DNA of 64,000 nt. It comes from Saxidomus purpurata. Its lineage: Eukaryota > Mollusca > Bivalvia > Venerida > Veneridae. The stretch's first letter is position 1. The number at the start of each line of letters is the position of its first letter. The stretch is from assembly GCA_022818135.1 (NCBI GenBank), contig JAFMSR010000002.1, positions 59,661,523-59,725,522 on the forward strand, read 5' to 3'. The position numbers were made by a program, and so were the translations under genes. This document shows positions 60,871 to 64,000 of this stretch, piece after piece. A model generated the notes under the pieces. It made no database searches and was not told where the DNA came from. It saw only the letters and a program-made list of their open reading frames with translations.

Positions 60871-61026
60871 TCAAGGTTGTATAGACTGAAGTTTAGCTAT
60901 TTTTTCAGTGGCTTCAAGAATTTCTCCTAATTTAGCGAGAGTTTTCTTCACTCTTAATGACGTGAGTCTAGCTGCAGGATTTGCACTCCAGCACTCCATC
61001 ATAACCTTGGTCATAACCTTCATGTA
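60871..61026 (-). CDS. TGFBR1: Type I TGF-beta/activin receptor, last coding exon (end of kinase, C-terminal tail, stop)
   Basis: The acceptor CTTCTACAG| at 61027 opens 51 codons and a TGA. The first part, [20 protein letters not shown] then [13 protein letters not shown], matches the end of the family kinase domain (MxECWxxNxxARLTxLRxKKTLxxL). It joins in phase 0 to RWQRDD, giving the same spacing as family members. In the vertebrate receptors I recall, the protein ends within about ten residues of KKTL; here about 20 further residues follow, ending [11 protein letters not shown], so the tail is longer and charged. The exon is the 3' end of the coding region; a 1042-bp intron separates it from the penultimate exon. 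Confidence 0.95.
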   Translation of the reverse strand, partial: YMKVMTKVMMECWSANPAARLTSLRVKKTLAKLGEILEATEKIAKLQSIQP

Positions 61027-62068
61027 CTGTAGAAGAAAAAGTATAAAAACTATTTAATACAACTGACCTGCATTCTGTTTACAAGAGCAACAAAAGTAGG
61101 GCAAGAATTTAGGACAGACCTCAAGAGAATCTATAATCTCTCTTTATCATTATTACTAACACACAGTCATCCTAGAAAATGGAAATTTCTGTCTCAATGT
61201 CTGGAGGAAATAATTTTTCATGCATCAAATTCAGGTTAAACCACGAATGACTGTCATTTTGTTCTACTTATACAGGCAAATTGACCAATATTGTAATGAA
61301 AACATTCTTAACATTGCTTTTTAAATCAAAAGTACATGCTATAAAGTATAAACATGGTGTAGCATCTTTTTATATGATATCGCAACAAGCAAACTCAGTG
61401 AATTTATAGTCTTCTGCCAAGCAAAGCAAATCAGTGAAATAGACCTGGTTTCAGAAAAACAAAGCATTTTTAAAATTTTATTTCTACTGTGGCTTCATCT
61501 CCGAGGTAATGTTTTTTTCTACAAGTTACAGTCATAAAGAACTTAATTGTTGTAAGTTAAATTAAATCAATAAGTACTACTAGTTTTAAAAACAAAAACT
61601 TTTAAGTTTCTATATAGAATATGATAGAAAAGTACTACATCACCCTAAGGGCCTCATTTCTATGAGGGGATGTAGGGTTGGATATTAGAAAGAGTGATCA
61701 CCACAGTATTTCAGCCAATTACAATTGAATTTTAATAACCAGTTCTTTCAAGGTTTTTATATTGAATATAGAAGAAAATAACAATTAAAGGGCAATAACT
61801 CTGGAGATACACGGCAAATATTGATGAAAGTTGTGTGGGTGCCATGTCATACTGCTATTGTATACTTAATAAAAGTTTAATGAAATTCTATCCATTGATT
61901 CCTTAGTTATAGCTTTGGACGGACAGACAGACAACACCATAACATTATCCCTCTGCCTTTGGCAGGGGACAACAAAAATTTCCAAGTAGAAGAAATATCA
62001 ATAACTTTAAGGTTCATGTAAGTATGATTAAAATATCTGCTGCACCCTGATGTATTTACTGTACTCAC
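61027..62068 (-). other. Last intron of the type I receptor gene (1042 bp)
   Basis: Donor GTGAGT at the 62068 side, acceptor CTTCTACAG at the 61027 side, phase 0. The part near 61785-61970 is a single unit of a hairpin-tailed dispersed repeat, annotated separately. Confidence 0.9.
61785..61975 (+). mobile_element. Single-unit hairpin-tailed element in the receptor intron
   Basis: One unit (AAGGGCAATAACTCTGGAGA ... AGTTATAGCTTTGGACGGAC) with tail GGACAGACAGACAAC and terminal hairpin CTGCC-TTT-GGCAG (61953-61965), extended by CCC/GGG with one bulge. It has the same 3' architecture as the multi-unit elements but no array. It is antisense to the receptor gene. Confidence 0.75.
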
Positions 62069-62199
62069 ATCATCTCTTTGCCATCTGCTAGGTATGAGTG
62101 GTCGTGCTCTATCTATACATATAACTTTTCCCATCTCCTCATAGCTTGGGTCAGATGGCACCAAATCTTGATATGGTATCGCTTGTTCATCTACAGCTC
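62069..62199 (-). CDS. TGFBR1: Type I TGF-beta/activin receptor, penultimate coding exon (kinase C-lobe)
   Basis: A 131-bp minus-strand exon with acceptor ...AAATAG| and donor GAT|GTGAGT. It begins with two bases completing a Gly codon, then 43 codons: [20 protein letters not shown], then [20 protein letters not shown] and RDD. The segment [17 protein letters not shown] followed by RPxIPxRWQ is the signature of the activin/TGF-beta branch of type I receptors (ALK4/ALK5); the BMP branch usually has VPNDPS here. The region is the C-lobe of the serine/threonine kinase that phosphorylates receptor SMADs after ligand-induced assembly with a type II receptor at the plasma membrane. The orthologue (ACVR1B or TGFBR1) cannot be resolved from this part; the symbol is the best family label. 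Upstream exons (ligand-binding domain, transmembrane segment, GS box, N-lobe) lie right of the window. Confidence 0.95.
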
Positions 62200-64000
62200 C
62201 TATTTATCAAACAAGTTGTGATTTTAGAAGCTAATTTAATCCTAAACATGCTACATTTCAAAAAATGGACTCATCCAATCTTTCAATTTGGGCGCTACCA
62301 ATAATCGTTCAAAGGGGTGGCCAGTATAAATTTACTCACTCAACGGCCTACAGTGCAGACAATGTTCAGACTGCATTGATACAGGGTTCAAATTTAGCTT
62401 TTTTTTCTACTAGCTAAAATTAGCTAGTGGTTTTTTAATTCACTAGCTAAATAAAAAAGCTACTAGCTAAAATCAAACAACAATTTTTATTAACTTTAAA
62501 CATGTCAAAACTTTAATACTATAATTCATATAGACTACAGTACAGACCTGGAGGATTATGCAATAAACGAGGTGTCGAGTTTTTCACTCCACACTTCGCG
62601 TGAGTAACTTGGAGACAAATAGCGCGACTTCGAGTGAGCTTGGAGTGCCTGAAGTGACTTCGCGTTTGGGGGATATGAAGTCACTTCGCGCAGGGTCCGT
62701 ATATTACACGGACCCTTCTTCGCGGGAGTAAAATCGCGGCACTTCGAGTGATTTTACAGGTAAAGGAACGGGTTAACGGGTCATAAAAATGAAATATATT
62801 ATATCCGGTAGAAATTTATTTTAATGAACTTCTATACATGAAGTGTTTTTGAGTTGTATGCATATTACATTCAAAGATATTTGTCGACCGACGTACATTT
62901 ATATAGCGTGTTCAAAATATTTAATCACCAAAAATAAAACTTACTCATAACATTATTTGTTCCAAACTATTATTTCTATAATCCAAAATTATTAGACTAT
63001 TGTCTATAATTACTTTTTCATATCTCAAACTGTCAAATATCTCGGTCTGTTTGATGCCACGTGCTTCACCAAGATCAAACAAAACTCACATGTACAATGT
63101 GCGTCGGCGTTTGTTCTTTGATCTCGTAACACCTGCAGCTTTATTTCTATTTATAAAAGAGGCTGAAGTAAAAAAAAAAAAAATTCGGCAAAGGTTATTC
63201 ATTAGAATGAATAGTGGAAAAACGTTGGCTTTGATAGTTGATGAAACAATATTAATGACAAAAAAAAAAAACGGACACGCTGAAACGCCGCGATTTTCTT
63301 TAAAACAGAACATTTTTAGAACAATTGCAATGGGAATGTTAATTGATAAATACTATGTGCATTCACAACTCAGGTGTGTCATACAGCTTGGATTTGCAAA
63401 CAAATTCAAAATTGACTGAATTAGTACGATAGGCCATATTTTTCACAACAATCGCGAGTGACAATTCTAAGAGACCAATTAATACATCGGAATTTTAACG
63501 GAAATAAATATTCTAGATCAACATAAAGGTGATAAATATTTTAGGTTCTGACAAAAAAAATAACTCGATGCTTTTGAAACAACAAACAAAAACAACATAA
63601 CATTGCAAACAGTGGCGGCAATTATCAACGAAAAACGTCGTATCTGTCCGAAGGTTCCGAAATGATCGACTATGGAAACAGCGATCTATTTTAGGACTGT
63701 TATACACCCAGTTACGACTGAAACTACATTTTCATGAATATTTTTAACTTAGCTTATTTACAGTAATATTTTTCTCGTAAATTATGACATTTAAATGATT
63801 TGGTTGGCATTTAATTGACTCGCTAAAAGATGCGAGTTCGTTTTACAGCCACTCGCTATTCTAAATTTCCACTCGATTTTAGCGAGTATGCGTGTCTAAA
63901 TTTGAACCCTGTGATATGCACGCTAATCATGATCTACACTTGCAGCAAAGGCAACATCACTTGCATTCAACAAGGGGAGGCAACTCGCAATGAAATAACT
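62200..64000 (-). other. Receptor intron, interrupted by a 1.5-kb TIR element
   Basis: Upstream of the penultimate exon no further kinase exon is seen to the window edge. Most of the stretch is one TIR-bounded element (62382-63911). The remaining 62200-62376 and 63917-64000 hold nothing I recognise. Confidence 0.7.
62382..63911 (-). mobile_element. Non-autonomous TIR DNA transposon, 1530 bp, 5-bp target duplication
   Basis: Perfect 16-bp TIR CAGGGTTCAAATTTAG at 62382 and its complement ending at 63911, flanked by TGATA (62377-62381 and 63912-63916). Subterminal repeats: ACTAGCTAAA words at the left, ACTCGCTAAA/GCGAGT words at the right. A CpG-rich stretch at 62570-62760 repeats ACTTCGCG/ACTTCGAG and holds the hairpin GGGTCCGT/ACGGACCC. 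The core (about 62780-63660), read on the minus strand, aligns with 18690-19450 on the plus strand. The plus-strand frame 63000-63419 is not a transposase. The strand is given by the orientation of the shared core. Confidence 0.85.

Noticed and set aside
63000..63419. 139-codon plus-strand frame
   Set aside because: Lies inside the TIR element, antisense to the shared core, with Lys runs from A homopolymers; no transposase motif.

Overview
The window is animal nuclear DNA, most likely from a bivalve mollusc. It is AT-rich, has short conserved exons separated by very long non-coding stretches, and carries several families of dispersed tandem-repeat elements with GACCTTGACCTTTGA cores, GGAC-rich tails and hairpin ends, which I associate with bivalve genomes. 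No database search was possible, so the organism call is inference. There is no bacterial or viral gene organisation.

Two real genes are visible, both on the minus strand and both incomplete. (1) The 5' end of a conventional protein kinase C gene: start-codon exon 28497-28636, a 32-bp micro-exon 28292-28323, and an 83-bp exon 9150-9232. Joined, they encode the pseudosubstrate and a complete C1A zinc-binding domain. The rest of the gene (C1B, C2, kinase) must lie left of base 1, because no further exon was recognised in 1-9149. (2) The 3' end of a type I TGF-beta/activin receptor kinase gene: penultimate exon 62069-62199 (131 bp) and last coding exon 60871-61026 with the stop codon. The upstream exons lie right of base 64000. 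Below the stop lie about 6.9 kb that may be a long 3' UTR (weakly supported). The two proteins belong to signalling pathways (lipid/calcium second messengers and TGF-beta/SMAD) but nothing here shows joint regulation.

Layout: 1-9149, PKC intron sequence with a duplicated dispersed repeat, a tRNA-derived SINE, a 25-bp minisatellite and an AGAGCA microsatellite. 9233-28291, a 19-kb PKC intron with hairpin-tailed tandem-repeat elements (11.5, 12.5, 13.3, 15.2-16.3, 20.6-21.2 kb), three terminal-inverted-repeat (TIR) DNA elements (18.6, 21.9, 25.7 kb) and a palindrome (14.8 kb). 28637 to about 53980, intergenic: a decayed non-LTR reverse transcriptase, a decayed mariner transposase, a TTAA-flanked MITE, more tandem arrays, direct duplications, and an apparent set of three collinear, diverged copies of one multi-module segment between 39 and 55 kb. 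53980-60870, candidate 3' UTR. 61027-64000, receptor introns with another hairpin-tailed element and a 1.5-kb TIR element.

The most interesting signals are in the repeats. The tandem-repeat elements have 5' caps that match the arms of their own 3' terminal hairpins, and the match changes from family to family; every clear hairpin end points the same way, antisense to both genes. Two TIR elements of opposite orientation (18.6 and 62.4 kb) share a core but carry different termini and different target-site duplication lengths. The three collinear segment copies at 39-55 kb have no recognised coding content.
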